A DNA stretch of 64,000 nt from Zoogloeaceae bacterium (GTDB lineage Bacteria > Pseudomonadota > Gammaproteobacteria > Burkholderiales > Rhodocyclaceae): positions 1 through 64,000 of the forward strand of contig JACKLZ010000001.1 of NCBI GenBank assembly GCA_024235675.1, read 5' to 3'. Of this stretch, positions 42,060 to 51,704 are shown piece after piece. Under the pieces are notes generated by a model that saw only the letters and a program-made list of their open reading frames with translations, did not search any database and was not told the origin of the DNA. Both the position numbers and the translations under genes were made by a program. Position 1 is the stretch's first letter. Every line of letters starts with the position of its first letter.

Positions 42060-45000
42060 GTGACCCGCATCATCAAACCTGCTCGTCGGCTGACCTTCTT
42101 TCGTCTGCTTGGTATTTCAGCATTCATCATCGTTCTGGTGGCCCTTGTCGCCGGTGGGCTGCTGATTGCCCATGAGCTGAATTATTCGCGCTTGCAGGCG
42201 CGCGAGATTTCGCGCTATGCCAATACCCTCAAATTCGAGGTGTCGGACAAGCCGAGCCAGGCGGTGATCTATCCGTCGCACGGCCCCTTCGATCAGCGCA
42301 TGGGTTACACCGAGCTTCCACGTATTGCCGAGCGCTTGCAGGCGCGAGGTTTTGCTCTGACGGGGCAGTCGCGGTTTTCAGATGCGTTGATGAGTTACGC
42401 CCAGCGCGGCTATTTCGTGCCGCACCGGGAGAAGGCTCAGGCGGGATTCGGGTTGACGGATTGCCGCGACGCATCGCTTTACCGTTTTCGTTATCCCTTC
42501 CATGGGTATTCGGACTTCTCGGCCGTGCCGGCGCGTGTCGCTCAGTCCTTGTTGTTCATTGAGAACCGAGATTTGCTGGATCCGTCCCGTCCGAAGCTGA
42601 ACCCGGCGGTGGACTGGGTGCGTTTCGGGCGGGCGGGCATTGGCCAGCTCGGGCGCATGGTCGATGCCGATCTCGATGCGCCTGGGGGCAGTACCTTGGC
42701 GACTCAGATCGAGAAGTACCGCCATTCACCCGATGGCATTACGCATAACGCGCGGGAGAAGCTGCGTCAGATGGTGTCGGCCGGCGTGCGGGCGTATCAG
42801 GCGGGTGAAAACACCTTGCCGGCGCGTCAGTATCTGGTGCTCGACTATCTCAACACCGTGCCGCTGTCGGCGGCGTCGGGGTATGGCGAGGTCAATGGTT
42901 TGGGCGACGGGCTGTGGGTGTGGTTCGGCGCGGATTTTGCACAGGTGAATGCGCTTTTGTCGGGCGAGGATGGCGACGGTGAAACGCTCGCGGCCCAGGG
43001 CCTGGCCATGCGCCAGGTGGTGGCGTTGATGATTGCCCATCGCCGGCCGTCTTACTATCTGGCGCGCGGACGCGCAGACCTGGCGCAGTTGACCGGAAGC
43101 TATCTGCGTCTGCTTGCCGAGGCGGGTGTCATTTCGTCGCGTTTGAGTGAAGCGGCGCGCGCGCAGACCCTGGTGTTTCGCGATCAGTTGAACGACCCGG
43201 CACGGCTTCCGACGGTGACCGGGAAGGGCGCCGGTGCGGTGCGCTCGCGTGTGGCGGGGCTGCTCGGCACCTCGTTGTATGGGCTCGATCGTATTGATGT
43301 GGATGTGTCGTCCACCCTGAATCGGGATCTTCAGTACGCGGTGAGCGACTACCTGGCACGCCTGAGCGAGCCGGCGTTTGCCGCCGAGCAGGGCTTGATC
43401 GGCGAGCGCATGCTGGGCCCGACGAGCCTGGGGGCAGTGCGCTACAGCTTCAACCTGGTCGAACGGTCTGCGGGGGGCAACCGGGTGCGGGTGCAGACCG
43501 ACACCACCGATCAGCCGCTCGATATCAATGAGGGCAGCAAGCTCGAACTCGGCTCGACTGCCAAGCTGCGGGTGCTGACCACCTATCTCGAGATCGTCGC
43601 CGAGTTGCACGAGCGCTATGCCACGCTGGACAAGAATGCCTTGCGCGCGGTTGAGCTGGCGCGGCGCGACAGGCTCAGTCGTTGGGCCGTGGACTACCTG
43701 ATGGATGCCGACGACCGCGCCTTGCCCGCGATGCTCGAAGCTGCGCTGGAGAGACGCTTTTCGGCCAGCCCCGATGAAAGCTTCTTCACCGGCGGCGGTC
43801 TGCATACGTTTGGCAACTTCAATCACAAGGATGACGATCGCTCGCCGACTGTGCGAGAAGCCTTGCAGGCGTCGATCAATTTGCCCTTCGTGCGGCTGAT
43901 GCGCGAGGTCGTGCGTTACTCGATGTATCAAGTGCCGGGCAGTACTGCAAAGCTGCTCGAAGACAGCGAAGACCCACGCCGTGCAGAGTATCTGGCGCGC
44001 TTTGCTGATCGTGAAGGGCAGACTTTCTTGCGGCGGTTCTGGCGAAAATACCAGGGCCTCACGCCGGAGGCCATGCGCGCGCAATTGCTCGATGGCCTGC
44101 GCCCCAGTGCCGATCGGCTCAGCACCGTATTCCGCTACCTCGATCCGGCGGCGCCGCCGGCCGAACTTGCCCGTTTTCTCGGCGAGCGTCTGGGCGACGC
44201 AAAGATGTCCGAGTCGCAAATTGCCCAGCTGTACGCCCGCCACGCACCGGAGGCCTTCGACCTGCCCGATCGCGGCTATGTGGCGCGTCTGCACCCGCTG
44301 GAGCTCTGGCTGGTGGCCTATCGCACGGCGAACCCGGAGGCGACGCTGGGCGCGGCCCTGGAGGCGAGCGAAGATGAGCGCCAGGCGGTGTATCGCTGGT
44401 TGTTCCGAACGCGATTCAAGCGGGCGCAGGATGTGCGCATCGATACCATGCTGGAGGTTGAGGCCTTTCTCGACATCCACCGGCGCTGGGTGCGCATGGG
44501 CTATCCCTTTGAGCACCTGGTGCCCTCACTGGCGACGGCGCTGGGCAGCTCGGGCGACCGTCCGGCTGCGCTGGCCGAGTTGATGGGCATCATCATCAAT
44601 GATGGCGTGCGCTTGCCGACGGCACGCATTGAAGCGCTTCGATTTGCGGCTGACACGCCGTACGAGACACGCTTCACCCGCCGCCGTGCGGAGGGCGAGC
44701 GGGTGATGGCGTCGGAAGTGGCGACCGCCTTGCGGCAGGCCTTGTCGGAAGTGGTTGAAGGCGGCACGGCGCGACGGCTCGCCGGCGCCTTCACGCTGGC
44801 CGATGGCACGGTGCTGACGCTCGGTGGCAAGACCGGCACCGGCGATAACCGCATCGTGCTCGCGGGTGACCGCAGCGGTCCGTCGCTCAACCGCACGGCG
44901 ACCTTCGTGTTCTACCTGGGCCCGCGTCACTACGGCACGCTCACCGCCTACGTGCTCGGCCCGAATGCGGCAGGCTACCGTTTTACGTCGGCGCTGCCGG

Positions 45001-45080
45001 TGCAGATTCTCAAGTCAATGGGGCCGGCGCTGTTGCCGTATCTAGAGCCAGACGCTGAGGCGGGGTGCCGGATCGACTGA
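42060..45080 (+). CDS. Large class A-like penicillin-binding protein (GT51 + transpeptidase)
   Basis: A 1006-residue peptidoglycan synthase with one N-terminal membrane helix (about 17-37). The GT51 glycosyltransferase region has its likely catalytic glutamate at Glu168 in LLFIENRDLL, then GGSTLATQIEKYRHSP (209 onward). The penicillin-binding part has Ser499-Thr-Ala-Lys502 (SxxK), SIN (605-607) and KTG (924-926). So both active sites look intact, but the GT51 motifs are unusual (ENRDL in place of EDxxF, QIEKY in place of QxxKN) and about 200 extra residues lie between SIN and KTG. Start chosen: GTG at 42060, behind CAGGA. It is probably an accessory PBP. It is divergent from the TIR operon; a functional link is not shown. 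Confidence 0.82.
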   Translation: MTRIIKPARRLTFFRLLGISAFIIVLVALVAGGLLIAHELNYSRLQAREISRYANTLKFEVSDKPSQAVIYPSHGPFDQRMGYTELPRIAERLQARGFALTGQSRFSDALMSYAQRGYFVPHREKAQAGFGLTDCRDASLYRFRYPFHGYSDFSAVPARVAQSLLFIENRDLLDPSRPKLNPAVDWVRFGRAGIGQLGRMVDADLDAPGGSTLATQIEKYRHSPDGITHNAREKLRQMVSAGVRAYQAGENTLPARQYLVLDYLNTVPLSAASGYGEVNGLGDGLWVWFGADFAQVNALLSGEDGDGETLAAQGLAMRQVVALMIAHRRPSYYLARGRADLAQLTGSYLRLLAEAGVISSRLSEAARAQTLVFRDQLNDPARLPTVTGKGAGAVRSRVAGLLGTSLYGLDRIDVDVSSTLNRDLQYAVSDYLARLSEPAFAAEQGLIGERMLGPTSLGAVRYSFNLVERSAGGNRVRVQTDTTDQPLDINEGSKLELGSTAKLRVLTTYLEIVAELHERYATLDKNALRAVELARRDRLSRWAVDYLMDADDRALPAMLEAALERRFSASPDESFFTGGGLHTFGNFNHKDDDRSPTVREALQASINLPFVRLMREVVRYSMYQVPGSTAKLLEDSEDPRRAEYLARFADREGQTFLRRFWRKYQGLTPEAMRAQLLDGLRPSADRLSTVFRYLDPAAPPAELARFLGERLGDAKMSESQIAQLYARHAPEAFDLPDRGYVARLHPLELWLVAYRTANPEATLGAALEASEDERQAVYRWLFRTRFKRAQDVRIDTMLEVEAFLDIHRRWVRMGYPFEHLVPSLATALGSSGDRPAALAELMGIIINDGVRLPTARIEALRFAADTPYETRFTRRRAEGERVMASEVATALRQALSEVVEGGTARRLAGAFTLADGTVLTLGGKTGTGDNRIVLAGDRSGPSLNRTATFVFYLGPRHYGTLTAYVLGPNAAGYRFTSALPVQILKSMGPALLPYLEPDAEAGCRID

Positions 45081-45102
45081 GGTGCCGTCACCCCGGGCGG
45101 AT

Positions 45103-45455
45103 TCAGATGGCGAATCCGCCGAGCCTGGTTTCCAGAGACTCCATGATGGCTTCGCGTGCATCTTCGCGGCCGAGGTGGGGTTGATACCGGTGATGCCGGT
45201 GATGCCGAAGTGCAGGCCTTCAAACATGCGCAGCGCACGGCCGATGTCGCGGGTGTACACATAGGCGGCCAGGCCGTAGGTGGTGTCGTTGGCGTCGCCT
45301 GCATCGCCGTCCGGCATGCTGCCGATGGTCTCGCCGGTGGCCGGGTTGAACACGTCGAAGCGCTGAGCGCTGGCCGCGTCGGTCCATTGTCCGTTGATGT
45401 ACCTCGCTGTCTGTGTGGCCGGGCGCCTGTCTGAGCGCGGCGCCGCGTGGCTCAC
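45103..45455 (-). pseudogene. Aldehyde dehydrogenase remnant (succinate-semialdehyde type)
   Basis: Minus-strand sequence begins with a normal ALDH N-terminus (ARYINGQWTDAASAQRFDVF, then NPATGETIG) but jumps after about 55 codons straight to the C-terminal part (NDTTYGLAAYVYTRDIGRA). About 330 central codons, including the catalytic Cys and Glu, are gone. Near the end a frameshift is needed to read the last piece (GREDAREAIMESLETRLGG, ending TGA at 45103-45105); the unshifted frame runs on into the PBP gene. It resembles GabD-like enzymes. It is clearly a decayed gene. Confidence 0.85.
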
Positions 45456-45490
45456 TGCATTCTGTGACGAAGATGTGGGCGTTCACATCA

Positions 45491-45508
45491 CTGTAACCTT
45501 GCTGACAA
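45491..45508 (+). promoter_or_regulatory. Pho-box-like site upstream of pstS
   Basis: CTGTAACCTTGCTGACAA consists of two 7-base half-sites (CTGTAAC and CTGACAA) four bases apart, close to the PhoB consensus CTGTCAT-N4-CTGTCAT. It lies about 130 bases before pstS. PhoB control of pst operons under phosphate limitation is well established. A weaker half-site CTGTGAC is at 45462-45468. Confidence 0.6.
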
Positions 45509-45637
45509 ATAATGGCGCGGCCCGATGAGGAAGGGGCGGCGCCAGGAAAGTGAAGCCGCCTTTGACTCATCTGCTGAAACACCGTGACTGACCGCCATTG
45601 GCCGAGGTCCGGAATTGTTCTCAACAGGAGATTTTCG

Positions 45638-46678
45638 ATGAAAAAGGCGGCTCTCGCCCTTGCAGTGCTCTCAGCGGTTGCGACCGCGCCGGTGCTGGCT
45701 CAGTCCTCGCGTGATTACATCAGCATCGTCGGTTCCTCGACGGTGTATCCGTTTGCTACGGTGGTGGCCGAGCAGTTCGGCAAGGCCACCAAGTTCAAGA
45801 CGCCCAAGATCGAATCGACCGGTTCGGGTGGCGGCATCAAGCTGTTTTGCGCCGGCGTCGGCGTGCAGCACCCCGACATCACCAATGCCTCGCGCGCCAT
45901 CAAGAAATCCGAGCTCGAGCAGTGCGCAACCAACGGCGTGAAAGACGTGGTCGAGGTCAAGATCGGCTATGACGGTTTGTCGGTGGCCGAGAGCAAGGCC
46001 GGCAAGGACATGAAGCTGACGCGCCGCGATCTGTTCCTGGCGCTGGCCAAGCAGGTGCCGAATCCGAATGGTACGCAGACCCTGGTCGACAACCCCTACA
46101 AGACCTGGAAGGACGTCAATGCCGCATTGCCGGCCATCAAGATCGAAGTGCTCGGCCCGCCGCCGACCTCCGGGACGCGTGATGCGTTTGTGGAGTTGGT
46201 GATGGACGAGGGTTGCGACACTTTCGACTTCATCAAGGCGATGAAAAAGGCTGACAAGAAAGCGTATAAAGCCACTTGCCAGACGATTCGCGAAGATGGC
46301 GGGTATGTCGAAGCCGGTGAGAACGACAACCTGATCGTGCAGAAGCTCGAAGCCAACCCGACCGCGCTAGGGATCTTCGGTTTCAGCTTCCTCGACCAGA
46401 ACCGCGACAAGGTGCGTGGCCTGTCCATCGAAGGCGTGCAACCGGAATTCGAAACGATCTCGAATGGCAGCTACCCGGTGTCGCGTCCGCTGTTCTTCTA
46501 CGTGAAGAAAGCGCACGTCGCCGTGATCCCGGGCATGAAGGAATATCTGGGCGAGTTCATCAGCAAGAAGGCGATGGGTGAAGAGGGCTATCTGGCCGAG
46601 CGTGGCCTGATTCCGCTGCCCAAGGACGAGTACGCCACCGTGTCGAAGCGCGTCACTGCCTTGGACGTCATGAAGTAA
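45638..46678 (+). CDS. pstS: Phosphate ABC transporter substrate-binding protein
   Basis: A periplasmic phosphate-binding protein of 346 residues. Signal peptide about 1-21 (MKKAALALAVLSAVATAPVLA). Phosphate-contact motifs are visible: IVGSSTVYPF, STGSGGGIKLFCAG and PPTSGTRDAFVE. The ATG at 45638 follows AGGAG at a good distance, and the upstream in-frame start adds non-signal residues. It delivers phosphate to PstC/PstA. Pho-box-like sequence upstream suggests PhoB induction. Confidence 0.95.
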   Translation: MKKAALALAVLSAVATAPVLAQSSRDYISIVGSSTVYPFATVVAEQFGKATKFKTPKIESTGSGGGIKLFCAGVGVQHPDITNASRAIKKSELEQCATNGVKDVVEVKIGYDGLSVAESKAGKDMKLTRRDLFLALAKQVPNPNGTQTLVDNPYKTWKDVNAALPAIKIEVLGPPPTSGTRDAFVELVMDEGCDTFDFIKAMKKADKKAYKATCQTIREDGGYVEAGENDNLIVQKLEANPTALGIFGFSFLDQNRDKVRGLSIEGVQPEFETISNGSYPVSRPLFFYVKKAHVAVIPGMKEYLGEFISKKAMGEEGYLAERGLIPLPKDEYATVSKRVTALDVMK

Positions 46679-46752
46679 GGTAGCATCCGCGGGCCGGCGA
46701 CCCGGTCGCCGCCCGCGGACTTCTCCCCGTCCTTATTGGCTGACTGTTTCCT

Positions 46753-48138
46753 GTGACCCAAACCCCCATCCTTCTTGTCCTGCTGCTGGCGCTGAGTTCG
46801 GCTGCCTATTACTTTGGGTGCAAGCGCGCCTTCCGCGTGGCGGACGGCAAGATCCGCAAGCTGCATTCTTTGCCCGGGTATTACGGCCTGTATGTTGCGT
46901 TATGGGCCGCGCTGCCGGCGCTGCTGATTCTTTGCGCGTGGCTGTTGTTTCAGGGCTCGATCATTACCCGCATGGTGGTGTCGTCCCTGCCGGAGTCGAT
47001 CCAGCAGCTGGGGCCTGATCGGCTCAATCTGGTGGTGAACGACATCCGAAATCTGGTGTCGGGCAATATTGTCTCCGGTCAGCCGGATGCCACCATGCTC
47101 GCGGCTGCCGAGTACTATCGCAGCCTGTTGAGCGTGTGCCGCAATCTGTTGTTTGCGGTCGTGCTCGTGGTGGCGGGGCTGTGCGGTTGGTTCGGCTATT
47201 CGAAAATTCGCGTGCAGCATCGTGCGCGCAATGGTGTCGAGTCGATCGTCAACGGGTTGTTGGTGGCGTGCTCCACGGTCGCGATTCTCACCACCGTCGG
47301 TATTGTTCTGTCGGTGCTGTTCGAGTCGATCCGGTTTTTTCAGGCGGTGCCGATTACCGAGTTCCTGTTTGGTCTGGAGTGGAGCCCGCAGATTGCGCTG
47401 CGCGCCGATCAGGCCGGCTCTTCCGGCGCCTTTGGCGCGGTGCCGCTGTTCGCCGGCACCTTGCTGATCACCTTTATCGCCATGACCGTGGCGGTGCCGA
47501 TCGGCCTGATGTCGGCGCTGTATCTGGCCGAGTACGCCAGTGCGCGGGTGCGGGCCGTTGCCAAGCCTTTGCTTGAAGTGCTGGCCGGCATTCCGACCGT
47601 GGTGTACGGCTTCTTTGCGGCATTGACCGTGGCGCCGTTCATTCGTGAATCCGGCAGTTTTCTGGGGCTGGACGTGGCCTCAGAGAGCGCTTTGGCGGCC
47701 GGTCTGGTGATGGGGATGATGATCATCCCCTTTGTCTCGTCGCTGTCCGATGACGTGATCAACGCTGTGCCGCAGTCGCTGCGCGAAGGCGCTTACGGCA
47801 TGGGCGCAACCTCGTCCGAGACCATTCGCCGGGTGATTTTCCCGGCCGCGTTGCCGGGCATCGTCGGCGCGATTTTGCTGGCGGTGTCGCGTGCGATTGG
47901 CGAAACCATGATTGTGGTGATGGCCGCCGGCCTGGCGTCGAACCTCACGGCCAACCCGCTCGAAGCGGTGACCACGGTGACGGTGCAGATCGTGACCCTG
48001 CTGGTCGGTGACCAGGAGTTCGACAGCCCGAAAACACTGGCGGCCTTTGCGCTTGGTCTGGTGCTGTTTTTGGTGACGCTGGCGCTGAACTTCGTGGCCC
48101 TCTACATCGTTCGTAAGTATCGGGAACAGTATGACTAA
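46753..48138 (+). CDS. pstC: Phosphate ABC transporter permease PstC
   Basis: An inner-membrane permease of 461 residues, longer than E. coli PstC (about 319) because of an N-terminal extension with extra hydrophobic helices (about 1-22, 42-65 and 130-150) and a periplasmic segment. The conserved transporter core begins near residue 225 and includes the ABC-binding EAA-type loop (QSLREGAYGMGATSSETIR). The start is GTG at 46753. It overlaps pstA by 8 bases. Confidence 0.93.
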   Translation: MTQTPILLVLLLALSSAAYYFGCKRAFRVADGKIRKLHSLPGYYGLYVALWAALPALLILCAWLLFQGSIITRMVVSSLPESIQQLGPDRLNLVVNDIRNLVSGNIVSGQPDATMLAAAEYYRSLLSVCRNLLFAVVLVVAGLCGWFGYSKIRVQHRARNGVESIVNGLLVACSTVAILTTVGIVLSVLFESIRFFQAVPITEFLFGLEWSPQIALRADQAGSSGAFGAVPLFAGTLLITFIAMTVAVPIGLMSALYLAEYASARVRAVAKPLLEVLAGIPTVVYGFFAALTVAPFIRESGSFLGLDVASESALAAGLVMGMMIIPFVSSLSDDVINAVPQSLREGAYGMGATSSETIRRVIFPAALPGIVGAILLAVSRAIGETMIVVMAAGLASNLTANPLEAVTTVTVQIVTLLVGDQEFDSPKTLAAFALGLVLFLVTLALNFVALYIVRKYREQYD

Positions 48139-49438
48139 TCCGAGCAACGCGCAGCCTGGGGGCGCAACGAGCTTCGCGCGTATTCAGGCCGGTATGGCCA
48201 AGCGCCGGGCGGCAGAGCGCCGGTTCAAGATGCTGGGGCGTCTGGCGGTAAGCGTCGGCTTGCTGTTTCTGTCGGTGCTGTTGTTCAGCATCGTCAGCAA
48301 GGGGTATACGGCGTTCTGGCAAACCCAGATGCGCATCGACGTGACGCTCCTGGCCGACGAAATCGACCCCGAGGGCACCCGCAACGCCGAGACCTTGCGC
48401 AAGGCCGATTATTCGTCCTTGATCAAGCAGAGCATGCGCGACATGTTCCCCGAGGTGTCGGGCCGGCGCGACAAATTTGCCTTGTACGGGCTGGTCAGCA
48501 ACGGCGCGGCCTTTGATCTGCGTGACAAAGTGATGGCTGACCCATCCTTGATCGGCACGAAAGTGTCGCTATGGGTGCCCGCCGACGACGATGTCGATAT
48601 GTTGATGAAGGGGCATATCGATCGCGATGCGGCAGAGGGCGACCGGCGGATCAAGGACAACACCCTGGGCTGGATTGACCGGCTCAAGGCGGAGGATCGA
48701 CTTGAACTGCGCTTCAATATCGACTTCTTCACCAAGGGCGATTCGCGTGACCCCGAGCTGGCGGGTATTCGTGGCGCCTTGATGGGCACCATCTTCACCT
48801 TGATCGTGACCTTATCGCTGTCCTTCCCGCTTGGCGTGGCGGCGGCAGTGTATCTCGAGGAGTTCGCGCCGAAAAACAGATGGACCGACCTGATCGAGGT
48901 GAACATCAACAACCTCGCCGCGGTGCCGTCCATCGTGTTCGGTCTGCTCGGTCTGGCGGTGTTCATCAATGTGTTCGGGCTGCCGCGTTCGGCACCGCTG
49001 CTGGGCGGTCTGGTGCTGACGCTGATGACACTGCCGACCATCATCATTGCCAGTCGTGCTGCGCTCAAGTCGGTGCCGCCGTCGATTCGGGACGCGGCGC
49101 TCGGTATTGGCGCCTCGCCGATGCAGGCCACGCTGTATCACGTCATTCCGCTGGCGCTGCCGGGCATGCTCACCGGCACCATCATCGGCATGGCGCAGGC
49201 CCTGGGCGAAACCGCGCCGCTGCTGATGATCGGCATGGTGGCTTTCATTGCCGACGTGCCGCAGGGGGTGTTCGATCCTTCGACCGCATTGCCGGTGCAG
49301 ATCTACCTGTGGGCCGATAGCCCCGAGCGCGCCTATGTTGAGCGCACCTCGGCGGCCATCATGGTGTTGCTGGCTTTTCTGGCGCTGATGAACCTGGTGG
49401 CGGTGCTGCTGCGCAAACGTTTCGAGCGGCGCTGGTAA
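48131..49438 (+). CDS. pstA: Phosphate ABC transporter permease PstA
   Basis: The second permease, 435 residues. A helix at about 35-57 is followed by a periplasmic insert of about 140 residues (the DUF3333-type N-terminal domain of many proteobacterial PstA proteins, e.g. IDVTLLADEIDPEGTRNAET). The core permease starts near residue 215, with the EAA-type loop SIRDAALGIGASPMQATLY. It pairs with PstC. Confidence 0.93.
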   Translation: MTNPSNAQPGGATSFARIQAGMAKRRAAERRFKMLGRLAVSVGLLFLSVLLFSIVSKGYTAFWQTQMRIDVTLLADEIDPEGTRNAETLRKADYSSLIKQSMRDMFPEVSGRRDKFALYGLVSNGAAFDLRDKVMADPSLIGTKVSLWVPADDDVDMLMKGHIDRDAAEGDRRIKDNTLGWIDRLKAEDRLELRFNIDFFTKGDSRDPELAGIRGALMGTIFTLIVTLSLSFPLGVAAAVYLEEFAPKNRWTDLIEVNINNLAAVPSIVFGLLGLAVFINVFGLPRSAPLLGGLVLTLMTLPTIIIASRAALKSVPPSIRDAALGIGASPMQATLYHVIPLALPGMLTGTIIGMAQALGETAPLLMIGMVAFIADVPQGVFDPSTALPVQIYLWADSPERAYVERTSAAIMVLLAFLALMNLVAVLLRKRFERRW

Positions 49439-49476
49439 GCGTTGGCCGATAGAATATTGAGAATCGAGGTCAAATC

Positions 49477-50346
49477 ATGAGTCCCCAAGGGCAAGCAATG
49501 GCTTTCAAGTTCGATGGCGGTGCAGCGTCACCGCATGCCACAACGGTCGCACGTGATGTCCGCCAGACCGTGGGTGAAGTCCGGGTGATTGACCCGCGCA
49601 TCCGCTGTACGGATATCAACGTGCATTACGGGACAAAACACGCCATCAAGAACATCAGCCTGGATGTGGGCAAGGGCGAGGTGCTGGCCATGATCGGCCC
49701 CTCGGGCTGCGGCAAGAGCACCTTTTTGCGCTGCCTCAATCGCATGAACGACACCGTGCGCGAGTGCCGCGTGACCGGCGAGATCCTGCTCGACGGCGAA
49801 GACATCAACGGCCGCCACATCGATGTGGTGCCGTTGCGGGCGCGGGTGGCGATGGTGTTCCAGAAGCCGAATCCGTTCCCGAAGTCGATTTACGAGAATG
49901 TGGCGTTCGGCCCGCGCATTCACGGCCTGTGCGAGAGCAGGGCCGACCTGGATGTGATCGTCGAGAGCAGCCTGCGCAAGGCCAATTTGTGGGAAGAGGT
50001 CAAGGACCGTCTCGACGACGTCGGCACCGGTTTGTCGGGTGGTCAACAGCAGCGTCTGTGCATTGCCCGGGCGATCGCCATCGAGCCGGAAGTGATCCTG
50101 ATGGACGAGCCGTGCTCGGCGCTCGACCCGATCTCGACCGCCAAGGTCGAGCAGCTCATCGAGGAGTTGCGCCAGCAGTTTTCGATCGTGATCGTCACTC
50201 ACTCGATGCAGCAGGCGGCACGGGTGTCGCAGCGCACGGCCTACTTCCACATGGGTGACCTGATCGAAGTGAGCGAAACCGATCGCCTGTTCATCAAGCC
50301 GCGACACCAACTCACCGAGGACTACATCACCGGTCGTTTCGGCTGA
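49477..50346 (+). CDS. pstB: Phosphate ABC transporter ATP-binding protein
   Basis: The ATPase that drives PstC/PstA, 289 residues. Walker A is GPSGCGKST, the signature is LSGGQQQR, and Walker B is VILMDEPCSALDP; the H-loop is VTHSM. The PstB-specific YGTKHAIKNISLDV and KPNPFPKSIYENVAFGPR are present. GAGG lies before ATG 49477; an ATG 21 bases later is possible. phoU, often the next gene, is not in this window; a terminator follows directly. Confidence 0.96.
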   Translation: MSPQGQAMAFKFDGGAASPHATTVARDVRQTVGEVRVIDPRIRCTDINVHYGTKHAIKNISLDVGKGEVLAMIGPSGCGKSTFLRCLNRMNDTVRECRVTGEILLDGEDINGRHIDVVPLRARVAMVFQKPNPFPKSIYENVAFGPRIHGLCESRADLDVIVESSLRKANLWEEVKDRLDDVGTGLSGGQQQRLCIARAIAIEPEVILMDEPCSALDPISTAKVEQLIEELRQQFSIVIVTHSMQQAARVSQRTAYFHMGDLIEVSETDRLFIKPRHQLTEDYITGRFG

Positions 50347-50360
50347 TACGCCTTTTCAGT

Positions 50361-50397
50361 AAAAAAGCCCGCGACCGGTCGGTTTGCGGGCTTTTTT
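50361..50397. terminator. Bidirectional terminator between pstB and the MCP gene
   Basis: AAAAAAGCCCGC (50361-50372) is complementary to GCGGGCTTTTTT (50386-50397), giving a 12-bp stem with A and T runs on either side. It can end transcription of pst from the left and of the convergent chemoreceptor gene from the right. Confidence 0.9.
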
Positions 50398-50417
50398 ATA
50401 TATGAAGTGACTGCTCG

Positions 50418-51704
50418 TCAGCGCATTTGCTGTTCAAGGTTCTCGAACAGGTGATCGTAGATCTCGATCAGCGCGTTGCGGTCTCGACTGTCTTTGACCC
50501 AGCGCCGGTCGGCCGCGATGCGCACGGCTTCGAGCTCCATGTCCGAGAGGCTGTGCAAGCCGGCGGCTTCGCCCTGAATGATCTGGTTGGCGTCGGCCCG
50601 CGCTTTTTGCGCTGTCGACACAATGTTCATCGACCGGTTCATCGACAAGGCGCCTTCGCCGATGCGCGCGGCCAGCGTGCCGACCTGGGCGGCCGAGTTG
50701 GCCGAGGTGACGAGTTTTTCGTGGAAGTCATTTGCCGTCTCGCGCGTGTCGGACACGGCATTGGCCAGGGTGTTGATCTGTCCCGTCGCCGAGTCCATGG
50801 ATTTGCTCATCGCCGCGATGGCTTTGGCAATCTGCTCGGCCGATTTTTGCGCCTGGTCGGCGAGTTGGCGCACCTCGTCGGCAACCACCGCGAAACCCCG
50901 CCCGGCTTCGCCCGCGCGGGCGGCCTCGATCGACGCATTGAGTGCGAGCAGGTTGGTCTGCTTGGCGATATGGTCGATGTTGCCGGTCAGCGAGCGAATG
51001 GCGGCAGCCTTTTCCGACACGTCGCTCACCGCGTGCGCGCCTTGGTTTGCGCGCTCGCTGGCGTCACCGAGTGCGCCGGACATCCGCGAGGCAGCCTCGG
51101 ACATGCTGCGGGTGGTCTCTGAAAAAATTTGGGCGAGCGCCTGGGATTCGGTGGCGTCGTTGCATACCGTATCGAGCGAACCGCTCACATGGTCGATGGC
51201 CAGCGACAGACCGCGCTCCGAACGCAGAAAAATCCGCGAGAGCAGGGCTTCGCGTGCGACCGATACCTGTGCCGCGTCGACATTGTCGAGCATTGACTGC
51301 ATGCGCTCGAGTACGTTTTTGAACAGCCCGTGCAAGCCAACAGTCTGCAGGCGACGCCAGGGCCGCTGGTTGGCGCTCGCATCCATGCCGCCGAGAATCT
51401 CGCGGAAGGCGGTTTCGGTTTGATCGAGGGCGGAGTTCAGATTCACACGCATGGTTTCGAGCGTCGGGTCGCGATAGGCGTGCGACAGGCGGTTGGTCAG
51501 CGCGCCGTTGCCGACTTCGCCGAGCAGTGCGGCCAGTGAATCGATCTCGCGCACCGCGGCGCTTGAGGGCTGCATCACGATGATGCTCGCCAGGACAGCG
51601 AGAGCGGCCGCCAGAGCCGGCATCCAGAATGCCGCTGCGGCAGCCCCGAGGCTGCACAGCAGTATGGCGTGGCGCCGGTCAAAGCGCGAAAACAAGTTCT
51701 TCAT
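50418..51704 (-). CDS. Methyl-accepting chemotaxis protein, CetA-like
   Basis: A 428-residue chemoreceptor with one or two N-terminal membrane helices (about 12-45) and essentially no periplasmic sensor. A HAMP-like helical linker leads to the MCP signalling domain, whose hairpin tip reads KQTNLLALNASIEAARAGE (with GRGFAVVADEVRQLA after it). It overlaps by 26 bases an upstream gene for a lone PAS protein. The pair has the layout of Aer split in two, as in Campylobacter CetA (this part) and CetB. The PAS partner would sense redox state and pass it to this protein. Confidence 0.88.
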   Translation of the reverse strand: MKNLFSRFDRRHAILLCSLGAAAAAFWMPALAAALAVLASIIVMQPSSAAVREIDSLAALLGEVGNGALTNRLSHAYRDPTLETMRVNLNSALDQTETAFREILGGMDASANQRPWRRLQTVGLHGLFKNVLERMQSMLDNVDAAQVSVAREALLSRIFLRSERGLSLAIDHVSGSLDTVCNDATESQALAQIFSETTRSMSEAASRMSGALGDASERANQGAHAVSDVSEKAAAIRSLTGNIDHIAKQTNLLALNASIEAARAGEAGRGFAVVADEVRQLADQAQKSAEQIAKAIAAMSKSMDSATGQINTLANAVSDTRETANDFHEKLVTSANSAAQVGTLAARIGEGALSMNRSMNIVSTAQKARADANQIIQGEAAGLHSLSDMELEAVRIAADRRWVKDSRDRNALIEIYDHLFENLEQQMR

